DNA from: Jejuia sp049889775
GTDB lineage: Bacteria > Bacteroidota > Bacteroidia > Flavobacteriales > Flavobacteriaceae
Direction of reading: 5' to 3'
Length of the DNA stretch: 64,000 nt
Assembly: GCA_049889775.1 (NCBI GenBank)
Contig: JBMHCT010000015.1
Location: 1 to 64,000 of the forward strand
In this document: piece after piece, positions 42,613 to 51,464 of the stretch
How the letters are laid out: the number at the start of each line of letters is the position of its first letter
Position numbering within the stretch: position 1 is the stretch's first letter
Position numbers and translations under genes: made by a program
The notes under the pieces: model-generated
The model's input: the letters and a program-made list of their open reading frames with translations, nothing else
What the model was told of the DNA's origin: nothing
Databases searched by the model: none

Positions 42613-43371
42613 ATGCAACTACCAAAAGGTAAAAAAATATATTTTGCTTCTGATAATCACCTAGGTGCTCCAACCAGAGAAGCCTCGGCACCAAGAGAAA
42701 AGAAATTTGTTGCATGGTTAGACGAGATTAAAAAAGACGCCGCGGTAATCTTTTTGTTAGGCGATCTTTTCGATTTTTGGTTTGAATATAAAACAGTTGT
42801 CCCCCGAGGATTCACCAGAACGTTGGGTAAACTAGCTGAAATATCAGATTCTGGAATACCTATTCACTACTTTGTTGGCAATCACGATTTATGGATGAAC
42901 GGTTATTTTGAGGAAGAACTTAACATTCCTGTATACCATAAACCGAAAGAATTTACCTTTAACAATAAAACGTTTTTTATTGGCCACGGTGATGGTTTAG
43001 GCCCTGGAGATAAAGGCTATAAGCGTTTGAAAAAGGTATTTACCAATCCGTTTTTTAAATGGGTGTTTCAATGGGGGCATCCAGATATTGGCATGCGCAT
43101 TGCGCAATACTTTTCGGTAAAAAACAAGCTTATTTCTGGTGATGATGATGCCAAATTTCTTGGAGAAGATAATGAATGGTTAGTACAATACTGCAAGCGC
43201 AAATTAGAGGACAAACACCGTGATTATTTTTTATTTGGACATAGGCATTTACCTTTAGATATCGATCTTGGTAAAGATTCAAAATACATCAACCTAGGCG
43301 ATTGGATTCAGTACTTTACCTATGCTGAATTTGATGGAGAGACTTTGGAGTTGAAGGCGTATAAAGTTTAG
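42613..43371 (+). CDS. lpxH: UDP-2,3-diacylglucosamine diphosphatase (LpxH-like)
   Basis: The 252-residue product is a calcineurin-like phosphoesterase with ordered metal motifs: SDNHLG near 14, LGDLFDFW near 51, VGNHDLW near 90, GHGDGLGPG near 120 and FGHRHLP near 215. The N-terminal stretch GAPTREASAPREKK and long insertions match LpxH/LpxH2 enzymes that remove UMP from UDP-2,3-diacylglucosamine in lipid A synthesis. The start is the ATG at 42613; an ATG 5 codons upstream (42598) is possible. Confidence 0.87.
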   Translation: MQLPKGKKIYFASDNHLGAPTREASAPREKKFVAWLDEIKKDAAVIFLLGDLFDFWFEYKTVVPRGFTRTLGKLAEISDSGIPIHYFVGNHDLWMNGYFEEELNIPVYHKPKEFTFNNKTFFIGHGDGLGPGDKGYKRLKKVFTNPFFKWVFQWGHPDIGMRIAQYFSVKNKLISGDDDAKFLGEDNEWLVQYCKRKLEDKHRDYFLFGHRHLPLDIDLGKDSKYINLGDWIQYFTYAEFDGETLELKAYKV

Positions 43372-43375
43372 CTAT

Positions 43376-44638
43376 TTAAGTATCCGAAACCTCAACATCC
43401 TCGGTTAAATCTAGCTCTCGTAAAGGTTTATTTTTAATTCCCATTACGGTCACTGTAATTAAAGTAGCGCATCCACCCAAAACCACAGCCAATGGTGCTC
43501 CAAAAATTTTAGCCGCAATCCCACTTTCCAAAGCACCCAATTCATTTGAAGAGCCTACAAACATAGAGTTTACGGCACCAACTCTACCGCGCATATCATC
43601 TGGTGTTTTTAGTTGTAAGATGGTTTGACGAATCACCATAGAAACACCATCAAAAATACCCGCAATAAACAATGCAACTATACTTAACCAAAATAGTTTG
43701 GAAGCTCCGAAAATAATCATCGCTACACCAAATCCAAATACTGCAACAAGTAGTTTTTTACCTGTGTTTTTTGTAATAGGCAAATACGTTGTGGCCAACA
43801 TGGTAAGAATACTGCCCAATGAAAGTGACGCGTTAAGTATTCCTAAACCTTCAGAACCAACATTTAAAACATCCGTCGCAAAAACCGCAAATATAGCTAC
43901 CGCACCACCAAATAGTACAGCAATCATATCTAAGGTAAGAGCCCCTAAAATCACTTTATCACTAAACACAAAACGAAGTCCTACTTTTAAGCTTTCTTCT
44001 ACAGATTCGTTGATTTTTGTGTTTAGTATCGGTTTCTTTTTGATGAAAAACACCAAAAATAATGCTATCATTACCAAGGCAAATATGATTCCTAAGGTAT
44101 GATGCACACCAATCCAAGCTATTAGAAACCCGCCGACCAGGGCTCCAGTCACCGAAGCACCTTTCCAAGTGCTACTGCTCCAAGTAGCTGCATTGGGGTA
44201 AATGGGTTTTGGTACTAATAGCGCAATTAAAGAAAATATAGTGGGTCCAAAAAAGGCTCTTAAAATGCCGCCAAAAAACACCAAGGCATAAATGCCCCAA
44301 ACAATAGCATTAGTACTCCAATGACTTTCAATAGTTGATGACGTCAGCCAAAATAAACCAAAACTAATTAGAGAAAACAACGTAATGATTAAGGCAAAAA
44401 GGTTGCGCTTTTCTTTTCTATCTACAATATGACCTGCAAAGGGTGCCATAAAAAAAGCGGGGATAAACTCGCATGCTCCAATAATCCCTAAACTCAATTC
44501 GTCTTTAGTAAGTGCATATATATGCCATTCTATCACCACAAATTGCATAGACCATCCAAAAACCAATGCAAATCTCAGTAATAGGAAAATATTAAATTCT
44601 CTTATTCTAAGCGCTGCATATGGATCATGTTTTGCCAT
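43376..44638 (-). CDS. MFS transporter
   Basis: The 420-residue product has twelve predicted helices. The loop motif GHIVDRKEKRNL near 70-82 is the major-facilitator signature G-x-x-x-D-R-x-x-R, and MRGRVGAVNSMFVGSSNELG near 350 is typical of the EntS/MdtG-like group. It probably exports small molecules; the substrate is unknown. It starts two bases after recJ. Confidence 0.86.
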   Translation of the reverse strand: MAKHDPYAALRIREFNIFLLLRFALVFGWSMQFVVIEWHIYALTKDELSLGIIGACEFIPAFFMAPFAGHIVDRKEKRNLFALIITLFSLISFGLFWLTSSTIESHWSTNAIVWGIYALVFFGGILRAFFGPTIFSLIALLVPKPIYPNAATWSSSTWKGASVTGALVGGFLIAWIGVHHTLGIIFALVMIALFLVFFIKKKPILNTKINESVEESLKVGLRFVFSDKVILGALTLDMIAVLFGGAVAIFAVFATDVLNVGSEGLGILNASLSLGSILTMLATTYLPITKNTGKKLLVAVFGFGVAMIIFGASKLFWLSIVALFIAGIFDGVSMVIRQTILQLKTPDDMRGRVGAVNSMFVGSSNELGALESGIAAKIFGAPLAVVLGGCATLITVTVMGIKNKPLRELDLTEDVEVSDT

Positions 44639-44640
44639 GT

Positions 44641-46332
44641 CTACGCCTTAATATCTCTTAGTTTCAATTGCAAAGACACATTTCCCTGCCATTCATTTTC
44701 ATCTATGGAATATACTGCGTCAAAAGGTTTTTTATTGGCAATCAAACCGTATTTGTTTCCCATACCAAAACCAATGCAAACTATCTTTTGAGCCCCTTCT
44801 TGCGTAGCGGTTAATCTTAAATGCGATTGGTCTTCCCCAACACATTTACCATAACCGGTATCTCTCAAATTTTCGGTCATAAAAACAGGTGTCATATTAC
44901 TTGGGCCAAAAGGCGCAAACTGCTTTAAAATTCTATAAAATTTAGGGGTAATATGGCTTAATTGTATTTGTGCATCAATTTTGATTTCGGGCTCTAATAG
45001 ATAAGGATCAATAGTTTTAGAAACAACGTCTTCAAAAGCTTGTTTAAAGGCCTCGTAATTTTTTGCTTCAAGCGTTAAACCCGCTGCGTACTTATGTCCA
45101 CCAAATTGTTCAATATATTCTGAGCAGGCTTCCAAAGCATTATACACATCAAAACCTTTTATGGAGCGCGCTGAAGCCGCTAACTTATTGCCACTTTTTG
45201 TAAACACTAAAGTTGGCCGATAATAGGTTTCCGTAAGTCTAGATGCTACAATACCAATAACGCCTTTATGCCAGTCTTCTTGATAAACAACCGTAGTCAA
45301 CCGGCCTTCTTCCTGGTTATCTTCAATTTGTTTTAGGGCTTCAACTGTAATTTGTTTGTCGACATCTCTTCTGTCCGAATTAAAAACATCAATCTCTACA
45401 GCATAGTTTCTAGCAGCATCCTCATTTTCTTCAGATAACAATTTCACTGCAAAATCACCATGCTCCATGCGTCCTGCTGCGTTAATTCTTGGTGCAATAA
45501 TGAATACTACATCCGTAATGGTTAATTGCGTCTTTTTAATTTGATCTAAAATGGCTTTTATGCCGGGTCTCGGATTATTGTTGACCACTTGCAATCCAAA
45601 ATAAGTTAGAACTCTATTTTCACCATTAATAGGAACAATATCTGCACCAATGGCTGTAGCAACCAAATCTAAATATGGCAATAAATCTTCTACCGTTTGC
45701 CCATCTTGTGTAGCCAAGGCTTGCAGCAGTTTAAAACCAACACCACAACCACAAAGCTCCTTAAAGGGATAATTACAATCGTCTCTCTTGGGGTCCAAAA
45801 CGGCAATGGCTTCTGGAATAGTTTCTCCAGGTCTATGATGATCGCAGATGATAAAATCAATGCCTAAACGTTTAGCATACGTTATCTTATCAATAGCTTT
45901 TATACCGCAGTCTAAGGCAATTATTAAAGTGAAATCATTTTCAGAAGCAAAATCAATGCCCTTTTTGGAAATACCATAACCTTCATCATATCTATCGGGA
46001 ATGTAGGTGCAAACCAAATCGTGCTTAGTTTTAAGATACGTAGACATTAATGCTACTGCTGTAGTGCCATCTACATCATAATCCCCGTAAACCAATATGT
46101 TTTCCTTATTTGCAATAGCTTGCTCTATACGCGCTACTGCCTTGTCCATATCCTTTATAAGATACGGGTCGTGAAGATCGTTTAAACTCGGACGAAAGAA
46201 GGTTTTTGCTTCATCATAAGTCTCTATCCCACGTTGCACTAAGAGCGTAGCTGTAATTTCATCTACTTGAAGTGCTTCTTGTAGATGCTTTATTTTATTT
46301 AAATCTGGTTTTGGTTTAAGCGTCCAACGCAT
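44641..46332 (-). CDS. recJ: Single-stranded-DNA-specific exonuclease RecJ
   Basis: The 563-residue DHH-superfamily enzyme has YGDYDVDGTTAVALM near 80 (motif I-II), ALDCGIK near 138, DHHRPGETIPEA near 162, NAAGRMEHGDFAVKLL near 295 (motif V) and the DHHA1 segment NKLAASARSIKGFDV. RecJ is a 5'-3' exonuclease for single-stranded DNA in recombination and repair and docks onto the SSB C-terminal tip. It sits upstream of the MFS gene with two bases between. Confidence 0.96.
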   Translation of the reverse strand: MRWTLKPKPDLNKIKHLQEALQVDEITATLLVQRGIETYDEAKTFFRPSLNDLHDPYLIKDMDKAVARIEQAIANKENILVYGDYDVDGTTAVALMSTYLKTKHDLVCTYIPDRYDEGYGISKKGIDFASENDFTLIIALDCGIKAIDKITYAKRLGIDFIICDHHRPGETIPEAIAVLDPKRDDCNYPFKELCGCGVGFKLLQALATQDGQTVEDLLPYLDLVATAIGADIVPINGENRVLTYFGLQVVNNNPRPGIKAILDQIKKTQLTITDVVFIIAPRINAAGRMEHGDFAVKLLSEENEDAARNYAVEIDVFNSDRRDVDKQITVEALKQIEDNQEEGRLTTVVYQEDWHKGVIGIVASRLTETYYRPTLVFTKSGNKLAASARSIKGFDVYNALEACSEYIEQFGGHKYAAGLTLEAKNYEAFKQAFEDVVSKTIDPYLLEPEIKIDAQIQLSHITPKFYRILKQFAPFGPSNMTPVFMTENLRDTGYGKCVGEDQSHLRLTATQEGAQKIVCIGFGMGNKYGLIANKKPFDAVYSIDENEWQGNVSLQLKLRDIKA

Positions 46333-46377
46333 ACTTTAAGATATAAGTTTTGAGCTAAAAAAGTTACTTACTCAAAC

Positions 46378-46800
46378 TTAGTTATGATGGAAAAATGTTT
46401 TGATATCCAATTCAGAAAATTGACGAAACATTTCCATGACGCCACAATATTTTTCTACAGATAAATCTACGGCACGTTGCAATTTCTTTTCGTTGAGATT
46501 TGAGCCGTAAAAATGAAAATACATCGCTACTTTATCATAGTATTTGGGATGCTCATCGGTTAGGTTAGCCTCAACTTCAATATTAAAATCATCAACATCC
46601 AGTTTCATTTTTTTAATGAGAGCAGCCACATCTAAACCAGAACAACCTGCTAACCCAGACAATAATAATGCCTTGGGGCGATACCCTTCACCTTTTCCGC
46701 CATTCTCTTCTCCTGCATCAATAAATAAATTATGCCCTGAAGGGTTCGTGCTTTCAAATCGCATTTCGCCCAACCATTTTGTGGAAACTTTAACTGCCAT
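46378..46800 (-). CDS. OsmC-family protein
   Basis: The 140-residue product has the OsmC/Ohr fold. The conserved peroxidatic Cys is in LLSGLAGCSGLDVAALI near residue 54, and the second conserved Cys in VEKYCGVMEMF near 122. Sequence around both Cys is closest to the YhfA subgroup rather than classical Ohr. It detoxifies organic hydroperoxides or protects thiols; the substrate is not certain. Confidence 0.87.
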   Translation of the reverse strand: MAVKVSTKWLGEMRFESTNPSGHNLFIDAGEENGGKGEGYRPKALLLSGLAGCSGLDVAALIKKMKLDVDDFNIEVEANLTDEHPKYYDKVAMYFHFYGSNLNEKKLQRAVDLSVEKYCGVMEMFRQFSELDIKTFFHHN

Positions 46801-46856
46801 TCCTAAATAATTTTGTTTCTTGTAAGAATCAAAAATACTACTTAAAAACTAAAAAT

Positions 46857-47447
46857 ATGCCTTTAGTAGCACCATTATCTCCTGAGCATGATTTGGAAAC
46901 TCAGGAACTTGCAAAATTCTTTAATGAGACTTTGGGATTTTGCCCAAACTCGGTTTTAACCATGCAACGTCGTCCAGCCATCAGTAAAGCATTTATTAAT
47001 TTGAATAAAGCAGTTATGGCAAATGAAGGGCGAGTAACTTCTGCTTTAAAACGCATGATTGCTTGGGTAAGTAGTAATGCTACAGGTTGCAGGTATTGTC
47101 AAGCGCATGCAATTCGTGCTGCTGAACGTTATGGTGCCGAACAGGAAAAGTTAGATAACATTTGGGAGTACAGAACGCATCCCGCTTTTAGTGACGCAGA
47201 ACGTGCTGCTTTAGATTTTAGTTTAGCAGCGAGCCAAGTACCAAATGCCGTTGACGAAACCATTAAAAAGCGTTTATATGAACATTGGAACGAAGGTGAA
47301 ATTGTAGAAATGCTTGGAGTTATTTCTTTATTTGGTTACTTAAACCGATGGAACGATTCTATGGGAACTTCTATAGAAGATGGTGCCGTAGAAAGTGGTG
47401 AGCAATATTTAAGCAAACATGGTTGGGAGAAAGGGAAGCATATTTAG
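46857..47447 (+). CDS. Peroxidase-related enzyme (carboxymuconolactone decarboxylase fold)
   Basis: The 196-residue all-helical product matches the AhpD/CMD family. The redox motif is CRYCQAHAIRAAERYG near 75-90 (C-x-x-C then H). The upstream KRMIAWVSSNATG supplies the catalytic helix. Likely thiol peroxidase or alkylhydroperoxidase-like. It is transcribed divergently from the OsmC gene, so both redox genes share a 56-base control region. Confidence 0.85.
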   Translation: MPLVAPLSPEHDLETQELAKFFNETLGFCPNSVLTMQRRPAISKAFINLNKAVMANEGRVTSALKRMIAWVSSNATGCRYCQAHAIRAAERYGAEQEKLDNIWEYRTHPAFSDAERAALDFSLAASQVPNAVDETIKKRLYEHWNEGEIVEMLGVISLFGYLNRWNDSMGTSIEDGAVESGEQYLSKHGWEKGKHI

Positions 47448-47493
47448 ATTACTAACTTAAAATTAACGATTTAAGAATTATTAATATTTATTG

Positions 47494-48003
47494 ATGGAAC
47501 ATATCTGCCCAAACTGCAAATCAGAAGTCTCTCAAGTAGAATTAGAATGTGAACATTGTGGTTTTCCTTTAGCTGGAACGGATAAGGAAAAGGCTATTTT
47601 TATAGGAAGACAGATTTCTAATAAATCAAAAATTGGAGACGCCAAGGAATCTCAAGCTAAAGCGCAACGTATCTTATACATCGTCGCTGGATTTCAAATA
47701 TTGAATGGTGTTTTGGTGTATTTTAATACCAAAAGCTTAATTGATACTGCCTTCTATATTGTTCTTGGATTGCTTTTAGGTGTTTTTGGTTTCTTTTCAT
47801 CAAAAAAACCAATCTTATTTCTATCCTTAGCATTAGCGCTCATTTTAGGTTATTATGTGTTGTTATATTTAATTAATCCAGAACTGGTGTTTAGAGGAAG
47901 CATGTGGAAAGTTGTGATTATAGGTTTCTTAGGTTATGGTATTTGGAATGCTATTGAAGCCAAAGAATTAAAGAAACAGAATAAGTTTTTAGATGAAAAA
48001 TAA
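47494..48003 (+). CDS. Zinc-ribbon membrane protein
   Basis: The 169-residue product has a short N-terminal zinc ribbon with two C-x-x-C pairs (CPNCKSEVSQVELECEHCGF), a basic stretch, and four predicted membrane helices (about residues 60-150, for example PILFLSLALALILGYYVLLY). Such proteins occur in Bacteroidetes with unknown roles, sometimes as regulators of membrane complexes. The ATG at 47494 is chosen over a TTG one codon before. Confidence 0.75.
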   Translation: MEHICPNCKSEVSQVELECEHCGFPLAGTDKEKAIFIGRQISNKSKIGDAKESQAKAQRILYIVAGFQILNGVLVYFNTKSLIDTAFYIVLGLLLGVFGFFSSKKPILFLSLALALILGYYVLLYLINPELVFRGSMWKVVIIGFLGYGIWNAIEAKELKKQNKFLDEK

Positions 48004-48354
48004 GAATGCGCAAAACTATGGTACTAAAGAAGCCTCTCTGGAAATGGATAGGTTTATTTCTGATAAAATGTTAAGTTTTTTAAAGTTGTCCTGTTACTGA
48101 CTTGTAATACATTGAAAAAACATACAATTACAATAAATTCTTAGGACAAAAATAATTTTTATAAAACTGTCCTATGCTCATTTTGCTAAGTATTTGATAA
48201 TATGATGGTTAAAATCTTATTCTATTTAAATAAACTTGTTCATATTTTCTTAAACAATTGGTAATCAATTATTTAATCACAAAAACCAGATGTCCTTTTA
48301 AAAAGATTGCTTCATACTTACATTGTAAGCTTAAATTTTTAAAAAAGTTTACAA
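48004..48354. other. AT-rich intergenic region
   Basis: 351 bases with no gene. It holds a 22-codon open frame (MRKTMVLKKPLWKWIGLFLI) near 48006, probably fortuitous, and three loosely similar words (TGTCCTGTT, TAGGACA, ACTGTCCTAT) that make imperfect inverted pairs and could be remnants of a repeat. No promoter could be placed with confidence. Confidence 0.35.
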
Positions 48355-48552
48355 ATGGATTTTTACTTTACATTTTCAGGGATAGTAATCATATTAATTA
48401 CAATTATTAAAGAGATTGGCAAATCAAAAAGAATAACTCAATTCAAAAACATGGATAGTTCCAAAATCGAGTCCATTGGTAATTATGAGAAAAAATCTAA
48501 AAGTAAATATTCTATTCTGTCCTTTTGGAATAAAAAAATGAATGCCCCTTGA
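48355..48552 (+). CDS. 65-residue single-span membrane protein
   Basis: The product starts MDFYFTFSGIVIILITIIKE with one N-terminal hydrophobic helix (7-21), followed by a polar, Lys/Ser-rich tail. It is small and unrecognised. It ends directly against the 3' end of the glycosylase pseudogene on the other strand. The evidence for a real gene is only the clean frame and the helix. Confidence 0.35.
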   Translation: MDFYFTFSGIVIILITIIKEIGKSKRITQFKNMDSSKIESIGNYEKKSKSKYSILSFWNKKMNAP

Positions 48553-49121
48553 TTAAATTAGGTTTTTCACTCTATTCCTCAACTCCGGCAACACCTCAAC
48601 GGCAAACCAAGGATTCTTAGTCAACCAAAATCTGTTTCTTGGGGATGGATGTGGCAATGGCAAATATTTAGGTAAATACTCTTGATAGTTTTTTACTGTT
48701 TCAGTTAATATTTTTTTCGCTCGTTTTCCCAAATAGTAGTTTTGGGCATACATCCCAATTAAAATAATGAGTTCAACATTTTTTAATTCATCAAAAAGTG
48801 GCTTGTGCCATTGCGGTGCACATTCTGGTCTTGGTGGTAAATCTCCAGATTTTCCTCTTCCTGGGTAACAAAATCCCATAGGAATTATGGCGAATTTTGT
48901 TGCATCATAAAAATCTTCATCACTTACATCTAACCATTTTCGTAATTGTTTGCCACTGGCATCATCCCAAGGAACTCCAGAGGCATGTACTTTTGTTCCT
49001 GGTGCTTGCCCAATAATGACTATTTAGAATCTGGATGTGCTGAAACTACTGGTCTCGGGCTAAGAGGAAGATACTCTTTACAGATGGTGCATTGGTTTAT
49101 GTTTTCAAGGAGAGTTTTCAT
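48553..49121 (-). pseudogene. Uracil-DNA glycosylase family gene broken by a -1 frameshift
   Basis: Translation from the ATG at 49121 gives MKTLLENINQCTICKEYLPL ... HPDSK and then hits TAG at 49022-49020. In the next frame the protein continues without a break: VIIGQAPGTKVHASGVPWDD (active-site GQAPG), IIPMGFCYPGRGKSGDLPPR, LIGMYAQNYYL and LPHPSPRN (the H-P-S-P-R motif), to the stop at 48553. Restoring one base in the A-run near 49023-49025 gives a normal 189-residue product (I between K33 and V). It is either a real lesion or a homopolymer read error. If real, the truncated C-terminal part would lack the first third of the fold. Confidence 0.8.
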
Positions 49122-49134
49122 TTTACCATAAAGA

Positions 49135-49153
49135 CCCTGAATCAAGTTCAGGA
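49135..49153. repeat. Small palindrome CCTGAA/TTCAGG
   Basis: CCTGAA (49136-49141) and TTCAGG (49147-49152) form a short hairpin in the gap between the glycosylase start and rsmI. The surrounding word (GACCCTGAAT ... TTCAGGATGACA) looks like a flavobacterial intergenic repeat that I recall from other genomes. Confidence 0.45.
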
Positions 49154-49165
49154 TGACAAAAATTA

Positions 49166-49837
49166 TTACTTCTTACCCCCAACTACAATAACAATCTCCC
49201 CTTTTGGAGGTTTATTTGTGTAAAACTCTAATACTTCTTTAGCTGTTCCACGAACCGTTTCTTCATATAATTTTGTCAACTCTCTTGATACGGAAACAGG
49301 TCTGTCTTCTCCAAAATACTCGCAGAAATGTCCTAAGGTCTTTAATAGTTTATGCGGACTTTCATAAAAAATCATGGTTCGCGTTTCCTCAGCTAGAAGC
49401 AATAGTCTGGTTTGACGCCCTTTTTTGACAGGTAAAAACCCTTCAAAAATAAATTTATCGTTTGGTAATCCTGAATTTACCAAAGCTGGTACAAATGCGG
49501 TTGCTCCCGGTAAACATTCTACCTCAATATTATGTTCTATACAAGCGCGTGACAATAAAAATCCAGGATCGGAAATTGCGGGTGTTCCTGCATCACTTAT
49601 TAATGCTATGGAAGTTCCTCCTTTTAATTTTTGAATAATCCCTTCAACCGTTTTATGCTCGTTATGCATATGGTGCGATTGCATTGGCGTAGTGATTTCA
49701 AAATGCCTTAAAAGTTTACCAGAGGTACGAGTATCTTCTGCTAGAATAAGATCTACCTCTTTTAAAGCTTCTATGGCCCTAAAGGTGATGTCTTTTAAAT
49801 TTCCGATGGGTGTGGGAACAAGGTAGAGTTTACTCAT
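49166..49837 (-). CDS. rsmI: 16S rRNA (cytidine(1402)-2'-O)-methyltransferase
   Basis: The 223-residue product begins MSKLYLVPTPIGNLKDITFR, the family signature. It carries LAEDTRTSGKLL near 33, SDAGTPAISDPG near 80, and CLPGATAFVPALVNSGLPND near 106 of the tetrapyrrole-methylase fold. It 2'-O-methylates C1402 in the decoding centre. Length is slightly shorter than in E. coli (286), as usual in this phylum. Confidence 0.94.
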   Translation of the reverse strand: MSKLYLVPTPIGNLKDITFRAIEALKEVDLILAEDTRTSGKLLRHFEITTPMQSHHMHNEHKTVEGIIQKLKGGTSIALISDAGTPAISDPGFLLSRACIEHNIEVECLPGATAFVPALVNSGLPNDKFIFEGFLPVKKGRQTRLLLLAEETRTMIFYESPHKLLKTLGHFCEYFGEDRPVSVSRELTKLYEETVRGTAKEVLEFYTNKPPKGEIVIVVGGKK

Positions 49838-49839
49838 GT

Positions 49840-49963
49840 GTTAGGGATTGCAGTGGTTAGCTTTTGGCGAGGCGAGCATCGAGCCAAAACTATGAACGGA
49901 AAGCCCGACCCGAGGATGATAATTTTATGAAACATTCTGATGTGTCATCGAGGGTAACACCCA
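49840..49963 (-). repeat. Dispersed intergenic repeat, copy 4 (inverted, with an insertion)
   Basis: On the plus strand it starts GTTAGGGATTGCAGTGGTTA, continues with GCTTTTGGCGAGGCGAGCAT, TCGAGCCAAAAC and GGAAAGCCCGACCC, then carries about 40 unrelated bases before the last part, GGGTAACACCC. It therefore runs opposite to copies 1-3. It ends directly before the stop of the next gene (49968). Confidence 0.75.
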
Positions 49964-49967
49964 ACTA

Positions 49968-50714
49968 TCAATTAAACTTAGCCTCAATTATTTGGACAAA
50001 ACGCGCCTCAAACTCTTCTTTATCATCCCAATTGTTGTAATCAGGCTTTACAATTGTTTCAATAAAACGTTGGGCGTCTTCTAAAGTTTGTATGGTATTT
50101 AGTTGAGAAATAACACGATCGTAATCCGCAGAATTCCCATCAAAAAGGTGTTTTATAAATGCAATTTTATCGTTTAAGCCAATGCTTAATCCGCCACTTT
50201 TGATGCGATCATTTAACGACACTTTCTCATGTCCGTTATGCTTTTGCGCTTTAGATATTGGCTCAAAAACTGGTAAATCTTTAAAATCTGCAGTTATCTC
50301 TTCTAAATCGTTTTTATGATATTTCTGCTTTGGTATGGCGGATTCTATTACCGTATCTGCCTCTTCTTGCGTTTTCTCGGGCATCAATTCTACCATATCC
50401 TTGATTTTATTCATTACAGGTTCGGTAATTTCATCCTCAATAACATCATCAAGGTTGATATAAATTTTATCTTCAACTTCAATATTATCGCTGATATTAT
50501 TGTTAAAGGCAGAATCTAACATATCAAAAAATGAAGAATCGTCGCCAATAGTTGGTGTGGCATCCTCAAACTTCTCGTGCGCAAATTTCAAAACAGAAAG
50601 CTTTTCGTAAAGCAGGCGTGTTTCTTCATGCATCTTTAAAACATCCTCCTTACCCTTCAGTTTAAGAATTCTGTGAGCAATACTCATTAATTCAGATTCT
50701 AGCTTCTTCTTCAT
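49968..50714 (-). CDS. Hypothetical cytoplasmic protein
   Basis: The 248-residue product has no signal or membrane segment. An N-terminal helical part (1-50, ELMSIAHRILKLKGKEDVLK) and an acidic, variable middle precede a distinctive C-terminus (from about 165): SLNDRIKSGGLSIGLNDKIA, FIKHLFDGNSADYDRVISQL, then NTIQTLEDAQRFIETIVKPD. I know this C-terminal block as conserved in flavobacteria but not its function. It is transcribed divergently from tdk. Confidence 0.75.
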   Translation of the reverse strand: MKKKLESELMSIAHRILKLKGKEDVLKMHEETRLLYEKLSVLKFAHEKFEDATPTIGDDSSFFDMLDSAFNNNISDNIEVEDKIYINLDDVIEDEITEPVMNKIKDMVELMPEKTQEEADTVIESAIPKQKYHKNDLEEITADFKDLPVFEPISKAQKHNGHEKVSLNDRIKSGGLSIGLNDKIAFIKHLFDGNSADYDRVISQLNTIQTLEDAQRFIETIVKPDYNNWDDKEEFEARFVQIIEAKFN

Positions 50715-50822
50715 CTTTTTATTATTTTAAAATTAATGCGATTTAGACTTTTGATTTTAATAAATTTACGCCACCTTTATACAAAACGTGTAGCAGTCCC
50801 GTTTTAGTGTTAAAATTACAAA

Positions 50823-51464
50823 ATGTTTCTCGAAAATACCGTAAATCATAAAGAACAATTTGGATGGATTGAAGTTATCTGCGGTTCCATGTTTTCTGGG
50901 AAAACCGAAGAGTTGATTCGCCGTTTGAAACGTGCAAAATTTGCGAGACAAAAGGTTGAGATTTTTAAGCCTGCTATTGATGTGCGCTATGATGAAGATA
51001 TGGTAGTTTCTCATGATGAAAACCAAATTCGTTCTACACCTGTTCCTGCTGCTGCAAATATTCCGATTCTTGCTGATGGCTGTGACGTTGTTGGTATTGA
51101 TGAGGCTCAATTTTTCGATGATGAAATCGTTAGAGTATGCAATGATTTGGCAAATAAAGGTGTAAGGGTTATTGTTGCTGGTTTAGACATGGATTTTAAA
51201 GGTAACCCTTTTGGGCCCATGCCAAATTTAATGGCCACTGCGGAATATGTGACTAAAGTACACGCTGTTTGCACAAAAACTGGGAATTTAGCGCAGTACA
51301 GTTTTAGAAAATCTAAAAATGATGATATTGTAATGCTTGGGGAGGTTGATGAATACGAACCACTAAGTAGAGCGGCTTACTACAAAGCTACTATGCGCGA
51401 AAAAATTAGGGCAATGAAAGTGAAGGATGCAGAAGATGTTACACCAAAACAAAAAAAGTCCTAA
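50823..51464 (+). CDS. tdk: Thymidine kinase (type II)
   Basis: The 213-residue product has P-loop GSMFSGKTEELI near residue 22, DEAQFFDD near 96 (catalytic Glu region), VAGLDMDFKGNPFGPMPNLM near 118-137 (lasso) and YEPLSRAAYY near 180. It salvages thymidine to dTMP. The structural zinc site is changed: only one of the usual four cysteines remains (VHAVCTKTGN) and the second pair, normally CR-x-C, reads SRAAY. Its stop overlaps the alr start (TAATG). Confidence 0.93.
   Translation: MFLENTVNHKEQFGWIEVICGSMFSGKTEELIRRLKRAKFARQKVEIFKPAIDVRYDEDMVVSHDENQIRSTPVPAAANIPILADGCDVVGIDEAQFFDDEIVRVCNDLANKGVRVIVAGLDMDFKGNPFGPMPNLMATAEYVTKVHAVCTKTGNLAQYSFRKSKNDDIVMLGEVDEYEPLSRAAYYKATMREKIRAMKVKDAEDVTPKQKKS

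Noticed and set aside
42351..42632. Open frame across the third repeat copy
   Set aside because: It runs through the dispersed repeat and the lpxH leader, and similar frames in the other repeat copies do not keep the same translation.
48006..48074. 22-codon open frame after the zinc-ribbon gene
   Set aside because: Too short, no neighbours or conserved pattern, and starts immediately after another stop; kept only as part of the intergenic description.
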